From contig CANTUZ010000025.1 of assembly GCA_947846985.1 (NCBI GenBank), positions 12,584,100 through 12,648,099 on the forward strand: a DNA stretch of 64,000 nucleotides, written 5' to 3'. The position numbers were made by a program, and so were the translations under genes. Shown piece by piece: positions 26,891 to 36,597 of the stretch (position 1 is the first letter of the stretch; every line of letters starts with the position of its first letter). Under the pieces are notes generated by a model. The model was not told the DNA's origin, did no database searches, and was given only the letters and a program-made list of their open reading frames with translations. The stretch is from Fratercula arctica. Lineage: Eukaryota; Chordata; Aves; Charadriiformes; Alcidae.

Positions 26891-27601
26891 ATGCTATCAC
26901 TGTTAATACATATCCTTTCCTTGGAATTTTGGCAATAGGTCTCTGAATGAGATGGAATAAAAAATGGCTATAGCTCTGTGTCACATGAGAGATCAAACAA
27001 GAAAAAACCTAGAGCAAGACCCAGACCCAGGGCACCAAGAAGCCAAAATCCTAGGATGTCATGAGCAATCCCAAACAGAGATGGCACATGGTAGTCACTG
27101 TTGTGCAGTCCTTGACAAATACTTACAGCGATGAACGGTGATACAAACTGAGGATCTGTCATAACACTAGCTACATAATCTATCACAGAAACTACCAAGC
27201 GGCTTGGGAAAATGTCACTCCTTTGGAGAAAAAGATTGAAAAGTTTACACAGCTTAATTTTTCAATCAGCTGTTCTACAAAGACACGGGTAATTTGTTTG
27301 CATGGGAAGCTCATCAACAAAAGGTTGCCCCAGCTAAGGATAAATTCAGATGTAGTAAATACAAGAAGCTGGACTAGCCTCTTGTGGTTTTGGAATAGTC
27401 TGGACAGTAACATACATCTAGAAATTATTATAATGGCCTACTAACCTATGATTACCGGGGGAGGGGATTTGTAAGAAAGGATGAAAGTAGTTAAGTATAG
27501 GATAAACAGATGTCAAATAAATATTTTAATGTTTCATTTCTGCTTGTTTTATTTTCACCACTCTAGTTCAATGCACTTTCTGAATGTCTGAGAAGCTATA
27601 T
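26891..27601. other. single-copy sequence
   Basis: No gene or named repeat recognised between the old LINE and the short CR1 tail. Confidence 0.45.
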
Positions 27602-27857
27602 TAACGGTTTAAAACTGAAAGAGGGTAGATTTAGGTTGGATATTAGGAAGAAATTCTTTACTGTGAGGGTGGTGAGGCACTGGAACAGGTTGCCCAGGGA
27701 GGCTGTGGATGCCCCATTCCTGGAAGTGTTCAAGACCAGGCTGGATGGGGCTTTGAGCAGCCTGGTCTAGTGGGAGGTGTCCCTGCCCATGGCAGGGGGG
27801 TTGGAACTAGATGATCTTTAAGGTCCCTTCCAACCCCAACCATTCTATGATTCTGTA
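27602..27857 (+). mobile_element. short CR1 3' tail
   Basis: It begins within the RT C-terminal region (GGTTTAAAACTGAAAGAGG), includes the [16 protein letters not shown] block, and ends with ATTCTATGATTCTG. At about 256 bp it is a severely 5'-truncated insertion, close in sequence to the copies at 15.3 and 24.3 kb. Confidence 0.95.
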
Positions 27858-30800
27858 TCAAAATGAATACCCTTCCATAGACAGGTGAAAATGCCCAGAG
27901 GCTGCAAGAAGTATCTAGGCTCTTTTTATGTATACTCTATGTTTAAAAAGTCCCTTACACATTCTGGGATTACAGTAAAGTGGAGAAAAAGGCTAAAAAT
28001 GTAAGACTGGACACACAAACCACTGGTCTCAATAGGCAGCCAAGATTTGAATCTGGGCATATTAAGTGATCCAGGCGGGAAAAAAAATGTAGTTTTCTTT
28101 TTTAAAGGATAATGTAGTGACAACATTATTCCTTTTCCCAGAGAAAGAATGAGAAAAACAAGATAAGAGCTGCTGGGGGAAATGAACAATGAAAGGCAGC
28201 GAGTGTGGCAGTTTGAAGGAGGTGACAGAACGTAAGAAAAATTAGGAAATGAGGTCTGAAGGATCCCCCAGAGTGAAGTTGCTGATGACATTTAAATTCT
28301 TGCATCAAATCAAACGGCCATTTGGAACTGGGCTTCATTAAATCCTGTATATCACAGTGTTAAACACTAAGACATTCCTGAGACCCACATTTTCTATTTA
28401 TAAACAGAACTCTTCATGACTTTACACATCTTAGCAGTGGAGTGAAAATCATTACAATGCTTGGCATTTGTATTCCTGCATCAGCAGGAACACGAAATTT
28501 ACAGCCAGTACGTCTTCCTTTTTTGTTTGTGTTTTTTTTTTTTCCTTTGTTTTCAGGTTGGAAAGAAGTCAAGGGCCTAGCTTTGCAGAGCCCAGCTAAG
28601 TCAATAAGAGCAGGAGCAAACCCTGCAAGCCCTAGAACACCAGCCACAGTTACATCACAAACTAAATGCACCACTTGGATTATCTGTTGTTTAAAATAGA
28701 TGTCTTTCATATGCTATCTATGTGAATAAAAGCATAAACATTTCAGCTATCAACTCATCAGAACTGCTTGAGTAAGCCTTCTTGGCACCAGGTAGACACT
28801 CCATCCTCTTAATGCGATTTCTTTCTCAAACTTACTCTTCAGCCACATGCTAATGGGTTCATTTTAAGATAGCAAAGTGATTCATGTTTTTAATATCAGA
28901 ATTCCTTGCACTGATGAGAGCTACAGATTTTTTTGCTGACAAGAAAGTTTTAGAACTGCATGAATGGTACATGTTTGTTTAGGGAAAAAAATGAGGTGAG
29001 TAAGAATTCTGAACCACAAATGATGCCATGTGAAAGACTAAACTGAACACAAAGTGTTACAGACCATTTCACAAATGCAAATGAAGTAAAGTGAATAATA
29101 AAATGAAAGTCCATCTCTCCCCCAAATGTTTTTTGTGGTTTTTTTTAATAGCCTTCATTCTTTGCAATTTCCATGTTTATTTTCTGATTTTATTTTTTAT
29201 TTTCCATGTTTATTACTAAGCAGGAGTACCTGGAGCAGATCACTTAAGTTCTTTTGGTTTGGCTTATTTTTTAATTTCCCCCTAAGTCCTTGGGTACTGT
29301 TATTTAATTGTTTCAGAGGACCAGCCAGGGCCTCTAAAGCCATGGGATAAGCCCTGCCTGACTGGTCACAGAGTTCACCTGGTGCAGACTGAAGTACTCA
29401 CATAACAATTACTGCTAATGATTGAATGCTGCATGAACTGTAGCTTGAGACACTTGCTGCTAGAAGAGGTCTGTGATTACAGGCTCACCCTATGGAAACA
29501 AGGTGTCTTCCCTTTTCATCCCCAAGACAAATCATCATGGGTTTCCTCTGCTACGGCCATACACCAGAAAGTCTTCATCCATTATTCTTCCCAGTTCCCT
29601 TTACAGGCAAGCATGTATGACATTCTGTCCACTCTTCCTAAAACCAACATCAGCACCTCAACAACACTCATATACACACACCCTCTTTCCCTTAAACAGA
29701 AAACAGAAAAAACAGAGGCAAGTAGGGGGAGAAGATTGCTCACTAAATCTGTGTTGCTGAAGACAGCAAAAGAGCTTAATGAGCACTTTGGCTGTGTCCC
29801 CCACACTGGCTTCAGCCAACTGTTCTTGCGATGACAGCATCAGTACAGTTTTATTCTTAGCTCAGTCAGCACCTCCCCAGTGAAGGACTTCAATCACACC
29901 AGGCCCTACTTTCACACTGCGAGGGACCATTCACTTCCACTGTCTTGTGGGTGACATAACAGGGAGAAATACAAGAGAAATCCACTCATATGCTAGGCTA
30001 CTTCGGTCAGATAATTCCTTTCGGATTTTTATCAAATATCATTTAATGCCATCCATTTCTGTGGTCTCTTTTTCCCTTGCCACCGAGATCCTCTTAACTG
30101 TCCCACTGACAAGTCGGTCTTTTTCTGATGTTCCCAAGTGCCTGCATGGACACAGTATCAGATAAGCACTGCGATGAGTGACTGGGTTAACTGATAAACT
30201 TGCTAATTAAAGCCCTGTTTTCAGCATTCCCGAAAGATTAACTGGGCCAAAAATTAGAGCACAGGGGAAGTTTTACTTTTAACAATGCACACTGCTGAGT
30301 AAATGAAAGGCTCTAACAATTTCAAAGCCATGCCAAGAAACTTGCAAAAACATTTTCCTCCTCAGAGAATTATACAAACGGTACAATTCACTTTAAAGCT
30401 TTGTAGGTTTAACTTTGCGAGTTTCTTGTAAACACCGAGGCTAATTCACTAAAAATGCTGCAGCACTGAAAGCACAAATATTTTATAATCTTAACCATTA
30501 ATTTCCAATTACATATTCCTAACATTTCAAACTGGCCAAAAATCAAAATTACTGGAAAATTGGAAGTGAGTTTAAAGAAATAACTTCTGTCCTCTCCAGT
30601 GTAAGGTTAGATATCCAGTTACCATCAGGAGTATACAGATGAGATAATGAAGTCATATTAGGATGGCAGTGACTAAGCTATACCTATACTAAACCACTAA
30701 ATGCACCCAGTGTAAACTGAGTGGCTCTGAGGCTGAGTTGACTAAGCCTGAACTGAGTCCCTGTGCAATCCATAGAAAGGCTGCTGCTTTTCTTTCTGGC

Positions 30801-30982
30801 ACTGGCACAATTACCAGTTCATCATTATTAGTTGTATAAAATGCTACTATGGAAAGTCTAACTAGCATAAGAAGAAATACTGTTGAGATTTAGAAATGTT
30901 CTCAGATGTCCCAAGTGTGTATACATGTGTTTTGTTACTTGCTTGTAATATTCCCAGATGGAAAATAATGAAGACCTATTTT
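27858..30982. other. single-copy sequence without recognised genes
   Basis: The longest ORF (29418-29834, 138 codons, plus) has no family motif and is probably chance. No other element was recognised. The region ends at the 105-bp segment that is duplicated around the ERV. Confidence 0.5.
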
Positions 30983-31087
30983 GAAATACTGTGATGAGCT
31001 GAACTGCTCTGTATGATAATGAGCACAGAAATTTCTCAGCATGTTTTTGATTTAAATGCTGCAACTGTGATTATTTACTGTGAGGGT
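30983..31087 (+). repeat. host-flank direct repeat, left copy (105 bp)
   Basis: It begins GAAATACTGTGATGAGC and ends TTTACTGTGAGGGT. It is repeated at 36495-36597 with only a 2-bp indel and one substitution. In the left copy it runs uninterrupted from upstream host sequence (CCTATTTTGAAATACTG), so it looks like the site before ERV insertion. It is far too long for a retroviral target duplication. Confidence 0.93.
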
Positions 31088-31987
31088 TTTAAAGGTTCCA
31101 CCCCCCATTGATTTCAGGGTGGTTTTTAATAGTCCATTGTATCGCTCAATTTTCCCAGAAGCTGGTGCATGACAGGGGATATGATATACCCACTCAATGC
31201 CATGTTCTTTTGCCCAAACACTTATAAGATTATTTTTGAAATGAGTCCCATTGTCTGATTCAATTCTTTCTGGAGTACCATGTTGCCACAAGACTTGCTT
31301 TTCAAGGCCCAGGATGGTATTCCGGGCAGTAGCATGGGGTACGGCATAGGTTTCCAACCATCCAGTGCTTGCTTCCACCATAGTAAGCACATAGCGCTTA
31401 CCCTGATGTTCTTGAGGGAGTGTGATATAGTCAATTTGCCAAGCCTCCCCATACTTACATTTCAGCCATCGTCCCCCATACCACAAAGGTTTTAACCTTT
31501 TAGCTTGCTTGATTTCGGTGCATGTTTCACAGTCGTGGATAACCTGCGCAATAGCGTCCATGGTTAAATCCACCCCTCGGTCACGAGCCCACTTATATGT
31601 TGCATCCCTTCCTTGATGACCTGAGGTGTCATGGGCCCACCAAGCTAAAAATAGTTCACCTTTATGTTCCCAGTCCAAATCTGTCTTGAAAACCTTAGCA
31701 GCCTGGTCCACTTGCTGATCGTTTTGATGTTCCTCAGTGGACCGACTCATGGGTATGTGGGCATCTACATGGCGTACCTTCACGACTAGTTTCCCTAGCC
31801 GCTCAGCATTATCTTGCCATAATTCAGCAGCCCAGATTGGTTTACCTCTGCACTGCCAGTTGCCCTGCTTCCACTGCTGTAACCATCCCCACAGAGCATT
31901 TGCCACCATCCATGAGTCAGTGTAGAGATAAAGTACTGGCCATCTTTCTCGCTCGGCGATGTCCAAAGCCAGCTGAATGGCTTTCAC
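31052..31987 (-). pseudogene. pol: ERV pol: RNase H end and integrase (C-terminus lost)
   Basis: This 311-codon open stretch starts in the RNase H domain (LYTDSW with Asp24; HVDAH at 73-77) and continues into integrase. The zinc-binding residues are H119, H124, C153 and C156. The catalytic core has D186 (WQIDYITL), D245 (ESDNGTHF) and E281 (GKIERYNG), giving the classic 35-residue D-E spacing. The integrase DNA-binding C-terminal domain is missing: after about residue 299 the frame runs into the duplicated host flank and stops. It is in frame with the upstream pol segment, separated from it by one TGA at 32036-32038. All visible catalytic residues are present, but the truncation makes a working integrase unlikely. 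Confidence 0.93.
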
Positions 31988-32035
31988 CTCTGCAAACTGG
32001 CTTGATTCACCTTGTCCTTCAGTAGCTTCTGCAAC

Positions 32036-32824
32036 TCATCGTGTAGGACTCCACACAGCAGCTTTCCACTTCCTGTGTTTTCCTACAATATGACAAGATC
32101 CATCAGTGAACAGAGCATACTGTTTCTCATTATCTGAGAGTTCATTATATGGTGGGGCCTCCTCAGCACGAGTCACCACCTCCTCTGGTGGCATTGTGAA
32201 GTCTTTGCCTTCAGCCCAGCTTGTGATCACTTCTACAGTTCCTGGACGATTGGGGTTTCCTATTCGAGCTTGCTGAGTGATTAAGGCAACCCACTTACTC
32301 CAGGTAGCATTGGTGGCATGATGAGTAGAAGGAACTTGACCCTTGAACATCCAGCCCAGCACTGGTAATCGGGGCAGCAGGAGGAGTTGTGCTTCGGTAT
32401 CAATGACCTCTGAAGCAGCTCTGACTCCTCCATATGCTGCCAAGATCTCTTTCTCAGTTGGGGTATAGTTGGCCTCAGAGCCTTTGTACCCTCGACTCCA
32501 GAATCCCAGGGGTCGACCTTGAGTCTCCCCTGGTGCTTTCTGCCAGAGTCTCCAGGTAGGGCCATTGTCCTCGGCTGCAGTGTAGAGCACATTTTTAATG
32601 TCCTGTCCTGTTTGGACTGGCCCAAGGGCTACTGCATGCACAATCTCTTGTTTAATTTGCTCAAAGGCCTGTCGTTGCTCAGGACCCCACGTAAACTCAT
32701 TTTTCTTTCGAGTCGCTTCATAGGGAGGTTTCACAATCTGACTATAACCTGGAACGTGCATTCTCCAGAAACCCACAACGCCTAAAAAGGCTTGTGTCTC
32801 CTTTTTGTTAGGAGGTGGGGACAT
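32036..32824 (-). pseudogene. pol: ERV pol: RT thumb/connection and start of RNase H
   Basis: The 262-codon segment begins with the RT thumb (KETQAFLGVVGFWR at 8-21), then the connection region (WGPEQRQAFEQIK, TPTEKEILAAYGG), and ends with the first RNase H block LFTDGSCH, whose catalytic Asp is residue 241. It shares one frame with the segments on both sides. The in-frame stops are TAA at 32834-32836 upstream and TGA at 32036-32038 at its end. The layout, with a long connection domain before RNase H, is normal for retroviral pol. Confidence 0.9.
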
Positions 32825-32902
32825 AGCTGTTATTTAATTTATCACATTCATTGGGATCTGGCGGTGACCATCTTGCCACTTAATTCCTAAGAACTGGATG
32901 TC

Positions 32903-33409
32903 TCATGCAGGTCCCTTGACCTTACCTCTTTTTACAACAAAACCTGCTTTCAGAAGAATCTTGATTATCTTCTTACCTTTCTTGAAAACTTCTTCTGGTG
33001 TATTACCCCACACAATGATGTCATCAGTGTATTGCAGGTGTTCTGGAGCTCCACCCTTCTCCAGGGCAGTCTGGATCAGTCCATGGCAAATGGTGGGGCT
33101 GTGTTTCCACCCCTGGGGCAGTCGATTCCAGGTGTACTGGACACCCCTCCAGGTGAAAGCAAACTGTGGCCTGCACTCTGCTGCTAAAGGCATAGAGAAA
33201 AATGCATTAGCTATATCAATTGTGGCATACCACTTGGCTGCCTTGGACTCCAGTTCATACTGCAGTTCTAGCATGTCTGGCACAGCAGCGCTCAGCGGTG
33301 GTGTGACTTCATTCAGGCCACGATAGTCTACTGTTAATCTCCAGTCTCCATCAGACTTTTGCACTGGCCATATTGGGCTGTTAAAGGGTGAGCGAGTCTT
33401 GCTGATCAC
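32903..33409 (-). pseudogene. pol: ERV pol: reverse transcriptase fingers and palm
   Basis: The 168-codon segment has the RT motifs in order: WPVQKSDGDWRLTVDYRGLN (14-33), motif A YATIDIANAFFS with Asp65, LPQGW at 98-101, SPTICHG at 104-110, and motif C YTDD at 127-130. Asp65 and both motif C aspartates are present. SPTICH and DIANAFFS are reminiscent of ERV-L and spuma-related enzymes. YTDD, in place of the YMDD or YVDD of exogenous retroviruses, is less usual. It ends at TGA 32903-32905, with pol continuing in the same frame after it. Confidence 0.93.
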
Positions 33410-33478
33410 TCCTTGGGTCTCCAGCTGACGAATCAGGTTCTGGATGGGAATCAGGGAGTCTCGGTTAGTGCGATACTG

Positions 33479-33922
33479 TCACCGATGCACTGTGGCAGTA
33501 GCAGTTGGCACCTGCTGTTCTTTAACCTTCAGCAGTCCCACCACAGAAGGGTCATCTGAAAGGCCAGGTAAGGTAGACAGTTGTGTAATGTCCTCAGTCT
33601 CTACAGCTGCTATACCAAAAGCCCATCGATACCCTTTCGGGTCTTTGACATACCGTCTTTTGAGGAAGTCTATGCCAAGGATGCACGGAGCATCTGGGCC
33701 AGTTACAATGGGGTGCTTCTCCCATTTATTCCCACTCAGGCTCACTTCAGCCTCCAGTATAGTCAGTTCTTGAGACCCACCTGTCACTCCAGAAATAGTC
33801 ACAGATTCTGTCCCTTTATGATTCGATGGCAATAGGGTACACTGTGCACCAGTGTCCACAAGGGCTGTATATTTTTGTGGCTCTAATGTGCCAGGCCATC
33901 GAATCCACACAGTCCAATACAC
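33479..33922 (-). pseudogene. pro: ERV aspartic protease and start of pol
   Basis: A retropepsin with the active-site block ALVDTGAQCTLLP (Asp23, counted from the first codon at 33922) and a later APCILGIDFLKRRY block typical of the dimer/flap side of retroviral proteases. The first codon of this open stretch is GTG and is not a real start: the same frame continues upstream to the gag stop at 33965-33967. It ends at TGA 33479-33481, after which the frame continues into RT. There is no separate pro frame, so protease was part of a gag-pro-pol reading. Confidence 0.9.
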
Positions 33923-33964
33923 TTGGTTGTCCCTTTCCTCCTCCTGGCTGGAGGCAGGGCACCT

Positions 33965-33967
33965 CTA
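33965..33967 (-). other. UAG at the gag/pro boundary, same frame on both sides
   Basis: The gag tail ends ...NDRH, then TAG, and the same frame continues without another stop into protease. Gammaretroviruses and some ERVs express pol by readthrough of such an in-frame UAG. Whether this stop was original or acquired by decay is unknown. Confidence 0.6.
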
Positions 33968-34440
33968 ATGTCTATCATTAGTAGATGAGTTTCTACCTGG
34001 ACTAGAGAACCTCCCCCTGCGGACTGGAGCAGCAGTCCTCCTGGAATAATTTGTTCTTCTATCTGTGTTACCTTGCAACTCACTTACTCCTGCCTGTAGG
34101 GCCGAGGTAGGTCTTTTATCCCACTTATTCATGTCCTCTCCATAGTCACAGAGGCAAAACCACAGGATATTTCGTAGTGTGTTCTGTTTCCTCTGAGTCG
34201 GTCTCGTAGGAGGGGGTCTTCTCCTAATGGCTGCAACACGGGTCTGTGCAGGGGAAGAATAAGATCTCTCCTCCATCCTAGATAGTTTATCAAACAGTTT
34301 ATCAAACAGTTTCTCATTTTTCTCAATCATTTTCTCAGTTTTATCAGTTAATCATTCCACAGCTGCTACAGTGAGGGGACGAGAAAGACTGTCTTCGTAC
34401 TGTCGCAATCTGTTAGCCAGTTCATTTAGTTAGTGAATCA
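33965..34440 (-). pseudogene. gag: ERV gag C-terminal part (nucleocapsid region without zinc knuckle)
   Basis: This frame covers an acidic, coiled-coil-like stretch (EKMIEKNEKLFDKLFDKL, with a 12-bp tandem repeat in the DNA) and a basic region rich in arginine (AAIRRRPPPTRPTQRK; RRTAAPVRRGRF), ending at TAG 33965-33967. No C-X2-C-X4-H-X4-C zinc knuckle is present, unlike most orthoretroviral nucleocapsids. Arginine-rich zinc-less tails occur in spumaviral Gag. An internal TGA lies at 34352-34354. The frame is the same as pro-pol but differs from the upstream gag segment, so a frameshift occurred around 34430-34440. Confidence 0.8.
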
Positions 34441-34523
34441 TCATCAACTCCTCCCCAGATCAGCATTGACAAGGTATGGGAATACATTGGTGGTGCACTC
34501 TGTACAAACTTTCGCAACATAGG

Positions 34524-35141
34524 TCATCTACATGGCATTTCATCAGGATCTACATTCACTTCCCAGTCACCATAAATCACCTCTTTCACAGCCATTTCTC
34601 TCAGGTACTTAATACCTTTCTCTACGCTGGTCCATTTAATCGAGCGGCATTCAATATCATCCTTAAAAGGATATCTGCCTTTTACGGCTGATACGAGTCG
34701 CCTCCAGAGACTGAGAGCCTGTGACTTTTTCCCAAGAGCTTTATCTATACCTCCCTCTCTGGCCAGATTTCCTAACTGCCTAGCTTCGCTACCATCTAAC
34801 TCCATGCTATCAGCCCCATTATCCCAGCATCGGAGCAACCAGGAGACAAGTGTCTCACCATCATTCCGGGTAAAATCCTTTCTCATATTTTGCAGATCCT
34901 TCATAGAGAAGGATTTAATGATCACCTCTGTATCTGATTCCTCCTCCTGGGCTGATGCAGGAGCCTCTCCCCTATCGTCTTTAGAAGAACTCTTTCCTCG
35001 ATCTTCATCAGAAGAGTCCTCCCCCCTGCTACCTGGCTTTACTTGGTCTTTATCACAAGGGACAGAGGAACTTACTGACCTCTTCTTTTTCCTTCTGGTC
35101 ACCGGGGTAACTTGTACTGGTGCCGATGGAGTTGAGTAGTG
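34524..35141 (-). pseudogene. gag: ERV gag, capsid-like part
   Basis: An open stretch of about 192 codons from a GTG at 35102 (the frame is open from 35141), ending at TGA 34524-34526. A basic, serine- and acid-rich linker (RRKKKRSVSSSV; DSSDEDRGKSSSK) is followed by a capsid-like helical region: SFSMKDLQNMRKDF, WLLRCWDNGADSMELDG, ARQLGNLAREGGIDKALG and SLWRRLVSAVKGRYPFKDD. There is no ATG and no N-terminal Met-Gly myristoylation signal, so the matrix portion is either lost or lies in the upstream 176-codon ORF in another frame. The capsid assignment rests on position and on resemblance to avian ERV Gag, and is likely but not proven. Confidence 0.8.
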
Positions 35142-35629
35142 TCAGTGCATATCGTACTACACCTATTCCTGCACCAAGATTTAAAGAGAAACCACCCCTG
35201 CAACCCATGCAGGAAAATCGACACCAAAAGCATGATTTTAGGAATGCAACTGTCATTCATGATACCCAGAGGAGATGCCTCTCCTGGCTCTGATGGTGAC
35301 AATTTGACATAAGAAGTAAAGGGCGAAGTGAATATGTCCATGGTAAAATTCAAAGTATAATTAGTGTAAGTAGTAACAGAATCCATTACGTAATGCCCAA
35401 GGTATGAAGGTAAAGAAGCTATACATTCAATCACAGCGTGGATCAGAATTAAAAACAGCAGCAAAATAGCATGTTTGAACCACCGCATACAGACACAAAG
35501 AGCAAGCAAGCAATGCAACACATAAGGCAAGCTAAGCATTGTCGTATCAATTAACTTTAAAGTAATCCCTACAAAGAGACGATGCAATAATCTGTTTAGC
35601 AATGACATGATATGAGCTGTCTGTATCAA
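35099..35629 (-). CDS. hydrophobic 176-codon ORF between primer binding site and gag (putative)
   Basis: It begins at an ATG about 80 nt downstream of the primer site and ends with TGA at 35099-35101, overlapping the gag frame, which is offset by one register. Three hydrophobic segments are visible at about residues 31-48, 53-70 and 131-149. N-glycosylation sequons occur at N90 (NYT), N94 (NFT) and N125 (NDS), all between the second and third segments, so a luminal or extracellular loop is plausible. It is unbroken, whereas gag-pol has many stops. I recognise no family. It could be a pre-gag accessory gene (walleye dermal sarcoma virus has an orfC in this position) or a frameshifted N-terminal part of Gag. 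It might also be a chance ORF. Confidence 0.5.
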   Translation of the reverse strand: MIQTAHIMSLLNRLLHRLFVGITLKLIDTTMLSLPYVLHCLLALCVCMRWFKHAILLLFLILIHAVIECIASLPSYLGHYVMDSVTTYTNYTLNFTMDIFTSPFTSYVKLSPSEPGEASPLGIMNDSCIPKIMLLVSIFLHGLQGWFLFKSWCRNRCSTICTDTTQLHRHQYKLPR

Positions 35630-35707
35630 TCTCTGAGCAAGCTGGAATTCAAACTATTCAGACCATCTATCAGAACTCTGGTAGGGCCACAGTTGGGCCA
35701 CAGTCGG

Positions 35708-35725
35708 GCCCCACATTGGGCGCCA
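35708..35725 (-). other. retroviral primer binding site, tRNA-Lys(1,2)-like
   Basis: On the minus strand this reads TGGCGCCCAATGTGGGGC, one base different from the Lys-1,2 primer site (TGGCGCCCAACGTGGGGC) as I know it. It lies 7 nt downstream of the LTR end, the expected position for first-strand priming. Confidence 0.88.
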
Positions 35726-35732
35726 ATAAATC

Positions 35733-36494
35733 TGTCGTGGTTTTGGCCGGATTGGCCAATCAGAACGACAGATAGTCCTCCCCCCCCCTCTCCTCAGAGA
35801 GGAGAGGAAGAGATAAGGAGATTTACGAGTTTAGAAAAAGAACTAAACTACTTTAATGAAAATAATAATAAATAAGAAAAATAGTAAATAATAATAGAAT
35901 AAAAAAAAAGTATACAATAGATATAAAACCGTATCCAGCTCCCAGGATGATGATCGCATCACCAGCAGACACAGGGAAAGTCCCAGACTGGAGTCAGTGA
36001 CGAATAGGAGCTGAATTCCAGAACTAGCATCAGGAATGCTCGGATCGGGATCAAAGGCAGATGAACAGACAGGGTCCTCCTCAGATGTTGGCCATTGAAG
36101 AAAAGAGAGCGAGCCAGAGCAGCCTTGCCCCTTTGATCCCTTAGCTTTTATACTGAGCGTGATGCAGATGGGATGGAATACCCTGCTGGTCAGTTTTGGG
36201 TCACCTGTCCTGTCCGCTCCTCCCTATAGGTGTGACCCCTCTATGCTTCTCCACTTCTGACCCTCTAACAGGCAAATAGCGAAGTTAACTGACCTTGGTT
36301 GTTATAGCAATAAGTATAAGCATGAGCCTCTGTGCATACCATTCTTTGGTATAATCAGGTCTTATCACTCTGAGAGTGAACAGTTTCTGAAAAATATGAT
36401 GTTAATTTCAGGGTTTAGCCAGTTAGAAGAGGCCCAGCTAAAAATTAAAATTACGAAACAGAAAATTGGTTCTGTTTTACCTCAAACCAGAACA
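35733..36494 (-). repeat. 5' LTR of the ERV
   Basis: On the minus strand it begins TGTTCTGGTTTGAGG and ends AACCACGACA, so it has TG...CA ends, and it is 762 bp long. Both ends and the promoter region match the solo LTR at 23154-23749. The TATA box is at 36146-36152, and an ATTAAA-type poly(A) signal is plausible near 35852. The AT-rich run at about 35850-35930 corresponds to the R-U5 side. Host sequence starts directly at 36495 with GAAATACTG. There is no 3' partner LTR to date the insertion. Confidence 0.92.
36146..36152 (-). promoter_or_regulatory. TATA box of the ERV 5' LTR
   Basis: TATAAAA on the minus strand within CTCAGTATAAAAGCT, shared with the solo LTR at 23345-23351. Confidence 0.65.
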
Positions 36495-36597
36495 GAAATA
36501 CTGTGATGAGCTGAACTGCTGTCTGATAATGAGCACAGAAATTTCTCAGCATGTTTTTGATTTAAATGCTGCAACTGTGATTATTTACTGTGAGGGT
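36495..36597 (+). repeat. host-flank direct repeat, right copy (103 bp)
   Basis: It starts at the exact LTR-host junction and matches 30983-31087 apart from a 2-bp indel and one substitution. Unique host sequence (AACAGAACAGATGG) follows it. Confidence 0.93.

Larger units (their letters stand above)
31088..36494 (-). mobile_element. endogenous retrovirus, 3'-truncated (5' LTR, gag, pro, pol)
   Basis: Reading on the minus strand: 5' LTR (36494-35733), Lys-type primer binding site (35725-35708), a hydrophobic ORF, gag, protease, RT, RNase H and integrase, breaking off at 31088 before the integrase C-terminus. No env, polypurine tract or 3' LTR is present. gag and pol carry at least seven breaks. 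RT and integrase have features of ERV-L-type (class III, spuma-related) elements, while the primer site resembles the Lys-1,2 type used by class II elements. A close relative lies at 58054-59172. This copy cannot be a functional provirus. Confidence 0.93.

Noticed and set aside
29418..29834. 138-codon plus-strand ORF in unique sequence
   Set aside because: No motif, no flanking splice or promoter signal, composition like its surroundings. An ORF of this length is expected by chance in 64 kb.
35053..35256. 67-codon minus-strand ORF across the pre-gag/gag junction as an alternative start of gag
   Set aside because: It lies in the third register, ends inside gag after a few codons, and shows no conserved feature.
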